Positions 8,628 to 16,650 of a stretch of DNA of 64,000 bases are shown in pieces. The translations under genes and the position numbers were made by a program. Every line of letters starts with the position of its first letter. Positions within the stretch are counted from its first letter, which is position 1. The DNA is from Streptomyces venezuelae (GTDB taxonomy: Bacteria; Actinomycetota; Actinomycetes; Streptomycetales; Streptomycetaceae): positions 4,757,501 through 4,821,500 of the forward strand of contig NZ_CP029190.1 of the NCBI RefSeq assembly GCF_008642295.1. Direction: 5' to 3'. The notes beneath the pieces are model-generated. The model made no database searches. It had not been told where the DNA came from and saw only the letters and a list, made by a program, of their open reading frames with translations.

Positions 8628-9722
8628 GTGGCCGCTGTTTCGTCCCGTCTGCCCGCGTTCCCCTGGGACAGGCTGGAGCCGTTCAAGGCGACCGCCGCCG
8701 CCCACCCGGACGGCATCGTCGACCTGTCGGTGGGCACTCCCGTCGACCCGGTTCCCGAGCTGATCCAGCAGGCCCTGGTCGCCGCCTCCGACTCTCCCGG
8801 CTATCCCACGGTGTGGGGGACCCCCGCGCTGCGCGACGCGATCGCCGGCTGGGTGGAGCGCCGCCTGGGCGCGCGGGCGGTGGGCCACCGCAACGTGCTG
8901 CCGGTGGTCGGCTCCAAGGAGTTGGTGGCCTGGCTGCCGACCCAGCTCGGCCTCGGTGCGGGGGACAAGGTCGCGTACCCGCGGCTGGCCTACCCGACGT
9001 ACGAGGTGGGAGCGCGGCTCTGCGGCGCCGAGGCCGTGGTCTACGACGACCCGACCGAGCTCGACCCGGCGGGCATCAGGCTGCTGTGGCTCAACTCCCC
9101 GTCCAACCCGACCGGGAAGGTCCTCGCCAAGGAGGAGCTGATCCGGATCGTGGCCTGGGCCCGGGAGCACAACATCCTGGTCTTCAGCGACGAGTGCTAC
9201 CTGGAGCTGGGCTGGGAGGCCGAGCCGGTGTCCGTGCTGCACGAGGACGTGTGCGGCGGCTCGTACGAGGGCCTGGTCGCGGTCCACTCGCTCTCCAAGC
9301 GGTCCAACCTGGCCGGATACCGGGCCGCCTTCCTGGCGGGCGACCCGGCCGTGCTCGGCGAGCTGCTGGAGATCCGCAAGCACGGCGGGATGATGACCCC
9401 GGCCCCGGTGCAGGCGGCCACGGTCGTCGCGCTGGGCGACGACGCGCATGTGGCGGAGCAGCGGGAGCGCTACGCGGCGCGCCGGTCGGCCCTGCGGGCC
9501 GCGCTGGAGGCCCACGGCTTCCGGATCGAGCACAGCGAGGCCAGCCTGTACCTGTGGGCGACCCGGGACGAGCCCTGCTGGGACACCGTGGCATACCTCG
9601 CCGAGCTGGGCATCCTGGTGGCGCCGGGCGAGTTCTACGGCGAGGCGGGTGCGCAGTTCGTCAGGGTCGCCTTCACCGCGACCGACGAGCGGGTCGCGGC
9701 GGCGGTCAAGCGCCTCGGCTGA
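8628..9722 (+). CDS. dapC: Succinyldiaminopimelate transaminase DapC
   Basis: A PLP-dependent class I/II aminotransferase of 364 residues that makes N-succinyl-diaminopimelate in lysine and cell-wall synthesis. Typical segments are LNSPSNPTGKV, FSDECYLELGW and the PLP lysine in HSLSKRSNLAGYRAAF. The enzyme assignment rather than general aminotransferase rests on similarity to actinobacterial DapC and on the neighbouring ferredoxin gene and dapE (11403), which acts one step later. Start GTG 8628 follows GAAAGAGAG. It ends at a 24-bp hairpin shared with the convergent secreted-protein gene. Confidence 0.88.
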   Translation: MAAVSSRLPAFPWDRLEPFKATAAAHPDGIVDLSVGTPVDPVPELIQQALVAASDSPGYPTVWGTPALRDAIAGWVERRLGARAVGHRNVLPVVGSKELVAWLPTQLGLGAGDKVAYPRLAYPTYEVGARLCGAEAVVYDDPTELDPAGIRLLWLNSPSNPTGKVLAKEELIRIVAWAREHNILVFSDECYLELGWEAEPVSVLHEDVCGGSYEGLVAVHSLSKRSNLAGYRAAFLAGDPAVLGELLEIRKHGGMMTPAPVQAATVVALGDDAHVAEQRERYAARRSALRAALEAHGFRIEHSEASLYLWATRDEPCWDTVAYLAELGILVAPGEFYGEAGAQFVRVAFTATDERVAAAVKRLG

Positions 9723-9758
9723 GCGCACCGCCGAGCACGGCCGAGCCACGGCCAGGCA

Positions 9759-9808
9759 CAACGCCCGAGGGGGCCCGGAGCACATGCTCCGGGCCCCCTC
9801 GGGCGTTG
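9759..9808. terminator. Bidirectional terminator hairpin
   Basis: A near-perfect palindrome with 24-bp arms (9759-9782 and 9785-9808) and a 2-base centre separates dapC from the convergent secreted-protein gene. Its length and position suggest it terminates both genes. Confidence 0.8.
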
Positions 9809-9822
9809 GGTGCCGGCCGGCG

Positions 9823-10152
9823 TCAGCCGCCGAGCGCGGGCAGCGTCTTGGCCACCGGCAGCGCGTCGGCGGTCGGCAGCTCGGGCAGCGCGTCGGTGGA
9901 GGGCAGCTTGTCGGCGGGCAGGCCGCCGAGCAGCTGGCCGGTGGGCAGCTGCTCGGTCGGCAGTTCGCCGGTCTGCTGGGTGGCACCGCCGACCAGGCCG
10001 GTGGCGCTGTCCAGCGCGCTGACCGAACCCAGGTCCGGGACCGCCTCGAGGCCCGCGGCGCTCGCCGAGCCGGCCGCACCGACCACGGGGGCTGCTCCGG
10101 CCGCGATCAGCAGGGCGGCACGGGCGATCCGGCGGGTCATGGGGAGGGACAT
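9823..10152 (-). CDS. Small secreted protein of unknown function
   Basis: A 109-residue protein with a clear signal peptide: basic MSLPMTRRIARA, a hydrophobic core (ALLIAAGAAPVVGAAG) and an Ala-x-Ala-like cleavage region (GSASAAG). The mature part is about 75 residues, rich in Leu, Pro, Thr and Gly, with a repeated pattern LPTEQLPTGQLLGGLPADKLPS that suggests an extended, not a globular, protein. No cysteine. ATG 10152 follows TAGGAGCACG. I recognise similar short secreted proteins in Streptomyces, sometimes wrongly labelled ATP-binding, but know no function. Confidence 0.75.
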   Translation of the reverse strand: MSLPMTRRIARAALLIAAGAAPVVGAAGSASAAGLEAVPDLGSVSALDSATGLVGGATQQTGELPTEQLPTGQLLGGLPADKLPSTDALPELPTADALPVAKTLPALGG

Positions 10153-10306
10153 GGTGCGTGCTCCTAGCGTTTGCTTGCTGAGTACGCCGTGAACAACTGC
10201 TCCAAGGGGTCAGGAGGTTGCGGAATTCCCGGGTAAAGAACTGGCAATGGGTCGTTTTATCGGCTTCATTGCCGCATTCCGCTCCCCGCCCGGGGGATGT
10301 CCTGCA

Positions 10307-11317
10307 CTACCGTGCGAGGAATATCAGGACCGCCCGGGGGTCCCCCTTGGAGTTCCCCGTGCGCGCATCCCCGTCCGCCGGCTTCCCCGCGCCGCCGGTG
10401 TCCTTCCAGCCGCCCTTGTTCTTCCCGGCAGTCCAGGACCGGCCCGCATACGACACCCGCTCGATGCCCAGCTCCGCGGCGTGGGCCACCGCCCAGTGCG
10501 CCACCTCCCAGCCGCGCCGGTCGCCGGCACCGCCCGCGCCGCCCGCCGTGCCGCCCGCCGCGCCACCCGCCGTGCCGCTCCGGCCGGCCGCGGCCGGTGA
10601 AGCCGGCACCGGCACCGACAGCACGCCCTCGTCCCCGGCGGCCGAGCCCGCCTTGGCGCCGCCGAACACCCGGTCCAGCCGCGCAGTGATCCGCGCCCGG
10701 TCGGCCGGGCCCTGCGGAACCGGACCGGTGCAGGTCAGAGCACCGGGCGCCCGTCCGGTCAGGACCGACGCCAGCACGATCGCATCGGGCTCGTGCTTGG
10801 CGTACGCCTGCGGGAAACCGCTGCGCTGGACCTTCTGCGCGGCCACCGTCAGCGGCAGCCGCGAATACCCCGGCACCTCGGCCAGCCGGTCGTAGAAGAT
10901 CCCCGCCGAGTAGACCGGGTCCCTGATCTGCTCCGGGGTGCCCCAGCCCATCGACGGCCGCTGCTGGAACAGGCCCAGCGAATCCCGGTCCCCGTGGTCG
11001 AGGTTGCGCAGCGAGGACTCCTGGATGGCCGTGGCCATCGCGATCGTGACGGCCCGCTCCGGCATCCCCTTGGCGGTGCCCACGGCCGCGATCGTCGCCG
11101 CATACCCCGCCTGCTCCGGGGTCATCGAGTACGAGGAGCCCTCACCTCCGGCCAATCCATCGGCCGCCCGGACGGTGCAGCGCGGCGCCCCACCACCCGT
11201 GGAGTCGTACTGAACCAGGAAATATCCGGCGAGCCCGAGCAGGACGAGCAGCGCCGCCGCCAGACGGAACGGGCGGCGACGGCCAGGTCGCGGGCTGTGC
11301 TGAGCAGTCTCGGACAC
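10307..11317 (-). CDS. Membrane-anchored lysozyme/transglycosylase-like protein
   Basis: A 336-residue protein from GTG 11317. After a basic start there is one membrane helix (about residues 19-35, LAAALLVLLGLAGYFLV), then an exported domain. The segment IAMATAIQESSLRNLDHGDRDSLGLFQQRP resembles the catalytic region of lysozyme-fold transglycosylases, with a candidate catalytic Glu in IQES; this span is cited in two parts because of its length: IAMATAIQESSLRNL and LGLFQQRPSMGWG. A Gly/Ala-rich linker leads to a second small domain (WEVAHWAVAHAAELGIERVSY). Homologues are often mislabelled heavy-metal transporters. Peptidoglycan cleavage is inferred. It is divergent from dapE. Confidence 0.7.
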   Translation of the reverse strand: MSETAQHSPRPGRRRPFRLAAALLVLLGLAGYFLVQYDSTGGGAPRCTVRAADGLAGGEGSSYSMTPEQAGYAATIAAVGTAKGMPERAVTIAMATAIQESSLRNLDHGDRDSLGLFQQRPSMGWGTPEQIRDPVYSAGIFYDRLAEVPGYSRLPLTVAAQKVQRSGFPQAYAKHEPDAIVLASVLTGRAPGALTCTGPVPQGPADRARITARLDRVFGGAKAGSAAGDEGVLSVPVPASPAAAGRSGTAGGAAGGTAGGAGGAGDRRGWEVAHWAVAHAAELGIERVSYAGRSWTAGKNKGGWKDTGGAGKPADGDARTGNSKGDPRAVLIFLAR

Positions 11318-11402
11318 GCCGCCCACCGTACTTGAGCCGAATGACGCGTCCGCCCCCCGGACGCGCCCCCCGCGCCCCGAGGCCGGAGAGTTAGGGTGCC
11401 TC

Positions 11403-12482
11403 ATGACCGAATCCGAGCTCGACCTCACCCTGGACGCCGCTCAGCTGACCGCGCGGCTGGTGGACATTCCTTCCGTGAGCGGCGACGAGAAGGTCCTCGC
11501 CGACGCCGTCGAGGAAGCACTGCGCGCGCTGCCGCACCTCACCGTGGACCGCTACGGCAACAACGTCGTGGCCCGTACGAACCTCGGCCGGGCCGAGCGC
11601 GTCGTACTCGCCGGCCACCTCGACACCGTGCCGATCGCCGACAACGTGCCCTCCCGCCTGGACGAGAACGACGTGCTCTGGGGCTGCGGCACCACCGACA
11701 TGAAGTCCGGGGTCGCCGTCCAGCTGCGCATCGCGGCCACCGTCCCCGCGCCCAACCGCGACCTGACCTTCGTCTTCTACGACCAGGAAGAGGTCGCCGC
11801 CGACCTCAACGGTCTCGGCAAGGTCGCCGAAGCGCACCCCGACTGGCTCACCGGCGACTTCGCCGTCCTGCTGGAGCCCTCCAACGCCGAGGTGGAAGGC
11901 GGCTGCCAGGGCACCCTGCGGGTGCTGCTGCGCACCGCCGGGGAGCGCGCCCACTCCGCCCGCAGCTGGATGGGCTCCAATGCGATCCACTCGGCCGCAC
12001 CGATCCTCGCCACCCTCGCCGCCTACCAGCCGCGCAAGCCGGTGATCGACGGGCTGGAGTACCACGAGGGCCTGAACGCGGTCCGTATCGAGGGCGGCGT
12101 CGCCAACAACGTCATCCCCGACGCCTGCACCGTGACGGTCAACTTCCGCTACGCCCCCGACCGCAGCGAGGAGGAGGCCCTGGCGCACGTCCGCGAGGTG
12201 TTCGCGCACTGCGACATCGCCGAGTTCGTGGTCGACGACTCCTCGGGCGGCGCCCTGCCCGGCCTCTCCCACCCGGCCGCCGCCGCCTTCATGGAGGCGG
12301 TCGGAGGCCGCGCCATGCCGAAGTTCGGCTGGACCGACGTATCCCGGTTCAGCTCCCTCGGCGTCCCCGCGGTCAACTACGGGCCGGGCGATGCGCTGCT
12401 GGCCCACAAGGTCGACGAGCGGGTCGAAACGAAGGCCATCCTGCATTGCGAAGAACGACTCCGCGCCTGGCTGACCTCCTGA
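11403..12482 (+). CDS. dapE: Succinyl-diaminopimelate desuccinylase DapE
   Basis: An M20-family dizinc hydrolase of 359 residues that removes succinate from N-succinyl-LL-diaminopimelate in the lysine pathway. Metal and catalytic motifs are visible: GHLDTVP (ligand His, catalytic Asp), CGTTDMKSG (bridging Asp), YDQEEV (catalytic and ligand Glu). The dimerisation domain segment VRIEGGVANNVIPDACTVTVN is typical. It begins 85 bases from the divergent lysozyme-like gene and is followed at 64 bases by the LOG-family gene in the same direction, an order shared with mycobacteria. Confidence 0.93.
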   Translation: MTESELDLTLDAAQLTARLVDIPSVSGDEKVLADAVEEALRALPHLTVDRYGNNVVARTNLGRAERVVLAGHLDTVPIADNVPSRLDENDVLWGCGTTDMKSGVAVQLRIAATVPAPNRDLTFVFYDQEEVAADLNGLGKVAEAHPDWLTGDFAVLLEPSNAEVEGGCQGTLRVLLRTAGERAHSARSWMGSNAIHSAAPILATLAAYQPRKPVIDGLEYHEGLNAVRIEGGVANNVIPDACTVTVNFRYAPDRSEEEALAHVREVFAHCDIAEFVVDDSSGGALPGLSHPAAAAFMEAVGGRAMPKFGWTDVSRFSSLGVPAVNYGPGDALLAHKVDERVETKAILHCEERLRAWLTS

Positions 12483-12546
12483 ATTCCGCCTCCCGTCACC
12501 TTTGTGCGCCTACCCTGGCCGGACGATCGTCAGGAGGGAGCACACA

Positions 12547-13302
12547 ATGGCCAATCCTGTAAGCGGCCGACGCAGGCCGGAGGAGCAGCAGCTCGGTCCG
12601 GTCCTGCGGAGGCGCAGCCAGGTACAGGCGGGCAGTACGACCGACCAGCGGCTGCTGGACTCGGCCGGACCGTCGGAGTGGGTGCACACCGATCCCTGGC
12701 GGGTACTGCGCATCCAGTCGGAGTTCATCGAGGGCTTCGGGACGCTGGCGGAGCTGCCGCCGGCCATCAGCGTGTTCGGCTCCGCCCGGACCCCGGCGGA
12801 CTCGCCGGAGTACGACGCGGGCGTGCGCATCGGCCGGGCCCTGGTCGACGCGGGGTTCGCGGTGATTACGGGCGGTGGGCCGGGCGCCATGGAGGCGGCC
12901 AACAAGGGGGCCCGGGAGGCCAATGGCGTCTCCGTCGGCCTCGGCATCGAGCTGCCCTTCGAACAGGGCCTCAACCAGCATGTCGATCTGGGCCTGAACT
13001 TCCGGTACTTCTTCGTCCGCAAGACGATGTTCGTGAAGTACAGCCAGGGCTTCGTGGTACTGCCCGGCGGCCTCGGCACGCTGGACGAGCTCTTCGAGGC
13101 GCTCACCCTGGTCCAGACCCAGAAGATCACCCGCTTCCCGATCGTGCTCTTCGGCACGGCCTACTGGAGCGGCCTGGTCGACTGGCTGCGTTCCACCGTC
13201 ATCGCCCAGGGCAAGGCCTCGGAGCACGACCTCCACCTGTTCCACGTCACGGACGACGTGGACGAGGCCATCGCGCTGGTGACGAAGGAAGTCGGCAAGT
13301 AA
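12547..13302 (+). CDS. LOG/TIGR00730 family Rossmann-fold protein (nucleoside 5'-monophosphate phosphoribohydrolase-like)
   Basis: A 251-residue cytoplasmic protein. The two diagnostic motifs are present: ITGGGPGAMEAANKGA and VVLPGGLGTLDELFE (PGGxGTxxE). In plants and some actinobacteria this family releases adenine-type cytokinin bases from their monophosphates; the substrate here is unknown. ATG 12547 is chosen because AGGAGGGAGC precedes it; a GTG at 12502 in the same frame has no site. The N-terminal 35 residues are polar and likely disordered. Gene order dapE-LOG-folP2 matches mycobacteria. Confidence 0.9.
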   Translation: MANPVSGRRRPEEQQLGPVLRRRSQVQAGSTTDQRLLDSAGPSEWVHTDPWRVLRIQSEFIEGFGTLAELPPAISVFGSARTPADSPEYDAGVRIGRALVDAGFAVITGGGPGAMEAANKGAREANGVSVGLGIELPFEQGLNQHVDLGLNFRYFFVRKTMFVKYSQGFVVLPGGLGTLDELFEALTLVQTQKITRFPIVLFGTAYWSGLVDWLRSTVIAQGKASEHDLHLFHVTDDVDEAIALVTKEVGK

Positions 13303-13329
13303 CCGTCAGGCAAGCCACCGTCAGGCAAG
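13302..13329 (+). repeat. 13-bp direct repeat at the 3' ends of two convergent genes
   Basis: ACCGTCAGGCAAG occurs at 13302-13314 and again at 13317-13329, 15 bases apart. It spans the gap between the LOG gene and the convergent folP gene and runs into the last codons of folP. It looks like a small local duplication. Confidence 0.6.
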
Positions 13330-14181
13330 TCCCCGGCGGGCCACCGCCGGGGGCCGCAGGCCCTGGATGGACCTGACCATGTCCAGGATCTGCCGGGTCT
13401 CCGCGACCTCGTGGACCCGGTAGACCTGGGCGCCCAGCCAGGCCGAGACGGCCGTGGTGGCGAGCGTGCCCAGCAGCCGCTCCTTGACCGGCATGTCCAG
13501 GGTCTCGCCGACGAAGTCCTTGTTGGACAGCGAGACGAGCACCGGCCAGCCGGTGTCCGTCATCTCGCCGAGCCGGCGGGTGGCCTCCAGCGAGTGGCGG
13601 GTGTTCTTCCCGAAGTCGTGGCCGGGGTCGATCATGATCGCGTCCCGGCGGACCCCCAGGGCCGCCGCCCGCTCCGCCAGCCCCACCGTGACCCGCAGGA
13701 TGTCCGCCATCACGTCCTCGTACTCGGTCCGGTGCGGCCGGGTTCGCGGCTCGACCCCGCCCGCGTGGGTGCAGACCAGCCCCACGTCGTACCGGGCGGC
13801 CACCTCCGCCAGCTTCGGGTCCACCCCGCCCCACGCGTCGTTCAGCAGGTCGGCCCCGGCCTCGCAGACCGCCTCGCCGACCTCGTGCCGCCAGGTGTCC
13901 ACGCTGATCACCACATCGGGGTGGCGGCGGCGGACCTCCGCCACGAAGCCGACCGTACGCCGGGCCTCCTCGACCGCGTCCACGTGCTCGCCGGGACCGG
14001 CCTTGACCCCGCCGATGTCGATGATCGCGGCGCCCTCGGCCACCGCCTGCTCGACCCGGTCCAGGGCCGGCTCGTCCCGGAAGGTGGCGCCCTGGTCGTA
14101 GAAGGAGTCCGGGGTCCGGTTCACGATCGCCATGATCACCGGTTCATGCGTGCCGAATTCACGCCTGCCCAGTCGCAGCAT
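13321..14181 (-). CDS. folP2: Dihydropteroate synthase family protein, FolP2 type
   Basis: A 286-residue TIM-barrel protein of the pterin-binding family. It contains IMAIVNRTPDSFYDQG (canonical enzymes have LNVTPDSFSDGG), DIGGVKAGPG, SVDTWRHEV, LLNDAWGG and IMIDPGHDFGKN. ATG 14181 is preceded by GAGGAAACAGGGG. The altered first loop and the tail-to-tail setting beside a LOG gene match mycobacterial FolP2, reported as lacking normal dihydropteroate synthase activity, so a folate role is doubtful; the canonical folP would be elsewhere with other folate genes. A related pterin or glucosyl-compound function is possible. Confidence 0.82.
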   Translation of the reverse strand: MLRLGRREFGTHEPVIMAIVNRTPDSFYDQGATFRDEPALDRVEQAVAEGAAIIDIGGVKAGPGEHVDAVEEARRTVGFVAEVRRRHPDVVISVDTWRHEVGEAVCEAGADLLNDAWGGVDPKLAEVAARYDVGLVCTHAGGVEPRTRPHRTEYEDVMADILRVTVGLAERAAALGVRRDAIMIDPGHDFGKNTRHSLEATRRLGEMTDTGWPVLVSLSNKDFVGETLDMPVKERLLGTLATTAVSAWLGAQVYRVHEVAETRQILDMVRSIQGLRPPAVARRGLA

Positions 14182-14290
14182 CCCCTGTTTCCTCCTTCGA
14201 CGGTCCGCCTGCGACCTTAACCGCCGCGGGTCCGTGCGACGATCGGGGCCCAGGCAGTGTCGGTGTCCCGTCTCTGGAGAGTGGTCGGTC

Positions 14291-14653
14291 GTGTTCTGGT
14301 TCTTGCTGATCGCGTTGGTCGTGGTCGTCGCCGCGGTCACCCTCGCGGTGATCGGGGGCGGCGAGGAGGCGGTGCTCGCCGAGGCGGCGCCGGAGCAGGT
14401 GGCCGACGGGCTGCCCGAGCACCGGGCGGTGGCCGCCGCCGACGTGGACGCGCTCCGGCTGCCGGTCGCGGTGCGCGGCTACCGGATGGCCGAGGTGGAC
14501 GAGGCCCTGGCGCGGCTGGCCGCGGAACTGGCGGGGCGGGACGAGCGGATCGCCGCGCTCGAGGCCGCGCTCCGCCCGGCGGCGCCCCCGGTGCAGGGCC
14601 GGCCCCCGGCTCCGGCGCCGGGCGCCCCGAGCCTGACCAAGGGGGAGGAGTGA
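14291..14653 (+). CDS. DivIVA-domain small membrane protein
   Basis: A 120-residue protein with one N-terminal membrane helix (FWFLLIALVVVVAAVTLAVI, residues 2-21) and a short DivIVA-like segment (LPVAVRGYRMAEVDEALARL) that continues as a coiled coil (LAAELAGRDERIAALEAAL). The C-terminus is Pro-rich. GTG 14291 is chosen since GGAGAG precedes it and the helix starts there. Its stop overlaps the tag start as GTGA. A matching small DivIVA-like gene lies before tag in mycobacteria. A role at the membrane near cell poles or division sites is inferred from the domain only. Confidence 0.8.
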   Translation: MFWFLLIALVVVVAAVTLAVIGGGEEAVLAEAAPEQVADGLPEHRAVAAADVDALRLPVAVRGYRMAEVDEALARLAAELAGRDERIAALEAALRPAAPPVQGRPPAPAPGAPSLTKGEE

Positions 14654-15258
14654 GCCCGGCCGGCCCCGTGCTGGCCGGCCCGGACGGGGCCCTGCGCTGC
14701 CCGTGGGCCCTGGCCACCGAGGACTACATCGCCTACCACGACCGGGAGTGGGGGCGGCCGGTCCACGGGGACGACGCCCTGTACGAGCGGCTGTGCCTGG
14801 AGGCCTTCCAGTCCGGGCTGTCCTGGCTGACGATCCTGCGCCGCCGGGCCGCCTTCCGTACCGCCTTCGCGGGTTTCCGGATCGCCGAGGTCGCCGGGTT
14901 CGGCGAGGCGGACCGGGAGCGGCTGCTGGCCGACCCCGGCATCATCCGCAACCGGGCCAAGATCGAGGCCGGCCTGGCCAATGCCCGGGTCCTGGCCGGC
15001 TGGGCCCCGGGGGAGCTGGACGCCCTGATCTGGTCCCACGCCCCGGCGGAGCCCGGTCCGGCCCCGGTGAGCACCACCCAGGTGCCGGCGGTGACCCCGG
15101 AGTCCACCGCCCTGGCGAAGGCGCTGAAGCAGGCCGGGATCCGCTTCGTCGGCCCGACCACCGCCTACGCCCTGATGCAGGCGTGCGGCCTGGTGAACGA
15201 CCACCTGGCCGCCTGCACCTCCCGCGAGGGCGCGGAGCGCGCTCAGCGGCCCAGGTAG
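14650..15258 (+). CDS. tag: DNA-3-methyladenine glycosylase I
   Basis: A 202-residue base-excision repair enzyme that removes 3-methyladenine from DNA. The zinc ligands of the E. coli Tag family are all recognisable: Cys in RCPWAL, His in AYHDREWG, and His and Cys in GLVNDHLAAC. The catalytic Glu is in CLEAFQSGLSWLTIL. GTG 14650 overlaps the stop of the DivIVA-like gene (GTGA). The 3' end overlaps the convergent enoyl-CoA hydratase gene by 16 bases, so there is no space for a terminator between them. Confidence 0.93.
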   Translation: MSPAGPVLAGPDGALRCPWALATEDYIAYHDREWGRPVHGDDALYERLCLEAFQSGLSWLTILRRRAAFRTAFAGFRIAEVAGFGEADRERLLADPGIIRNRAKIEAGLANARVLAGWAPGELDALIWSHAPAEPGPAPVSTTQVPAVTPESTALAKALKQAGIRFVGPTTAYALMQACGLVNDHLAACTSREGAERAQRPR

Positions 15259-16046
15259 CGCGGGGCCTCCTTGGCGAGGAAGGCCTGCACGGCGATGGCG
15301 TGGTCCTCGGAGGCACCGGCCATGGTCTGGAGGGCGTCCTCCTTCTCCAGGGCGTCCGAGAGGGAGTGCGAGGCCCCGTAGGCCAGCGAGGCCTTGATCG
15401 CCGCGTAGGCCACCGTGGGGCCGTCCGCCAGGGTGCGGGCCACCGCCGCCGCCTCCGCGGCCAGCGCGTCCGAGGGGACCAGGCGGTTGGCGATGCCCAG
15501 GTCGTACGCCTCCTGGGCCTTCAGCGAGCGGGGGAAGAGCAGCAGGTCGCTGGCGCGGGAGGCGCCGATCAGGCGGGGCAGGGTCCAGGAGACCCCGGAG
15601 TCCGCGGTCAGCGCCACCCCGACGAAGGAGGTGTTGAAGGAGGCGGTGTTGGCGACCACCCGGAAGTCGGCGGCGAGGGCGAAGCCGAATCCGGCGCCCG
15701 CCGCGACCCCGTTCACGCCCGCGACCACCGGCTTGGGCATCTCGGTGATCGCCCGCACGATCGGGTTGTAGTGGTCGGCGACGGTCGACATGGTCAGCGA
15801 GGTGCCGGTCTCGCGGTCCGAGATCAGGTTGCCGACGTGTTCCTTGAGGTCCTGGCCCACACAGAAGGCGCGGTTGCCGGCCGCGGTCAGCAGCACCGCC
15901 CGGACGGCGGTGTCCTGGCCGGCCGTCTGGAGCGCGTCCCGCAGGGCCACCTTCGCCTCGGTGTTCATCGCGTTCATCGCGTCCGGGCGGTTGATCGTGA
16001 TCGTCGCGAGTCCGTCGGTCACTTCGTAGAGCACGCTGTCGGACAT
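15243..16046 (-). CDS. Enoyl-CoA hydratase/isomerase family protein
   Basis: A 267-residue crotonase-fold enzyme. The oxyanion-hole segments are FCVGQDLKEH and GVNGVAAGAGFGFALAADFR. The region ADSGVSWTLPRLIG has Asp where PaaG-type ring-epoxide isomerases and some dienoyl-CoA isomerases keep their catalytic acid, and the usual hydratase Glu pair is not evident, so a PaaG-like isomerase is more likely than a classical hydratase. ATG 16046 lies after GAAGGGGGACCCCCGCC. The substrate is unknown. Its 3' end overlaps tag. Confidence 0.87.
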   Translation of the reverse strand: MSDSVLYEVTDGLATITINRPDAMNAMNTEAKVALRDALQTAGQDTAVRAVLLTAAGNRAFCVGQDLKEHVGNLISDRETGTSLTMSTVADHYNPIVRAITEMPKPVVAGVNGVAAGAGFGFALAADFRVVANTASFNTSFVGVALTADSGVSWTLPRLIGASRASDLLLFPRSLKAQEAYDLGIANRLVPSDALAAEAAAVARTLADGPTVAYAAIKASLAYGASHSLSDALEKEDALQTMAGASEDHAIAVQAFLAKEAPRYLGR

Positions 16047-16374
16047 GGCGGGGGTCCCCCTTCGTCGCGGGTCTGCTCGAATCGGCTCGGGTCAGCATGG
16101 CGGACCGGACCGGGCCCCGGCAGGCGGCGTCGTGTGATGTGTGTCAAAGAATGCGGGCCGGGGAGGCGGGCGGCGGTGGCGAAGTATCGCAGGCGGATCC
16201 CCGAAATGAGTGGTTTTGGTCGAGCGCGTTGCCCAAGCGTTCCCTGCTGATGTTGGTCATCGGGTCCTGACATGCGGGATAATGGCTGGGAAGCAATGTG
16301 TTCGATGCCGGGTCTCAGGCGCCTGAATGGGGCCGTCGGCTGACGATGAGCTGGTTTCAGGAAGGGGAACGAGC
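16047..16374. other. Divergent intergenic region (328 bp) with a candidate promoter
   Basis: This gap lies between the divergent enoyl-CoA hydratase and DUF3117 genes. A possible promoter for the DUF3117 gene is TTGGTC (16253-16258) with GATAAT (16278-16283), spacing 19 bases, giving a leader of about 85 bases. GTCTCAGGCGCCTGAATGG at about 16312-16330 holds a short palindrome TCAGGCGCCTGA. No open frame in the gap has coding character. Confidence 0.4.
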
Positions 16375-16542
16375 ATGGCGGCCATGAAGCCGCGGACGGG
16401 CGACGGCCCGCTCGAGGTGACCAAGGAGGGGCGGGGCATCGTCATGCGCGTACCGCTCGAAGGCGGCGGTCGGCTCGTGGTCGAGCTGACCCCGGACGAG
16501 GCCGACGCCCTGGGTGACGCCCTGAAGAAGGTCGTCGGCTGA
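16375..16542 (+). CDS. DUF3117 small protein
   Basis: A 55-residue basic protein beginning MAAMKPRTGDGPLEV, with GRGIVMRVPLEGGGRLVVEL and the acidic helix TPDEADALGDALKKVV. ATG 16375 follows AGGAAGGGGAACGAG. The family is nearly universal and nearly invariant in actinobacteria, and its gene follows tag in mycobacteria as well. No function is established. A hairpin follows it. Confidence 0.9.
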   Translation: MAAMKPRTGDGPLEVTKEGRGIVMRVPLEGGGRLVVELTPDEADALGDALKKVVG

Positions 16543-16578
16543 CGCCGACGCTCGTACTTCTCCGTTAAAGATTCCGGT

Positions 16579-16611
16579 ACTGCCCCGGTCGCTCCGTGCG
16601 ACCGGGGCAGT
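16579..16611 (+). terminator. Intrinsic-type terminator after DUF3117 gene
   Basis: ACTGCCCCGGTCGC (16579-16592) pairs perfectly with GCGACCGGGGCAGT (16598-16611), loop TCCGT, followed by GCTGTCTGT. It lies between the DUF3117 gene and the convergent O-methyltransferase gene and can serve both. Confidence 0.8.
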
Positions 16612-16650
16612 GCTGTCTGTACCTGCGGCCTGCGGCCTGCGGGCGCCGGG

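Noticed and set aside
13302..13329. Attachment-site-like direct repeat
   Set aside because: The two 13-bp copies are only 15 bases apart with no integrase or mobile cargo; a local duplication is simpler.
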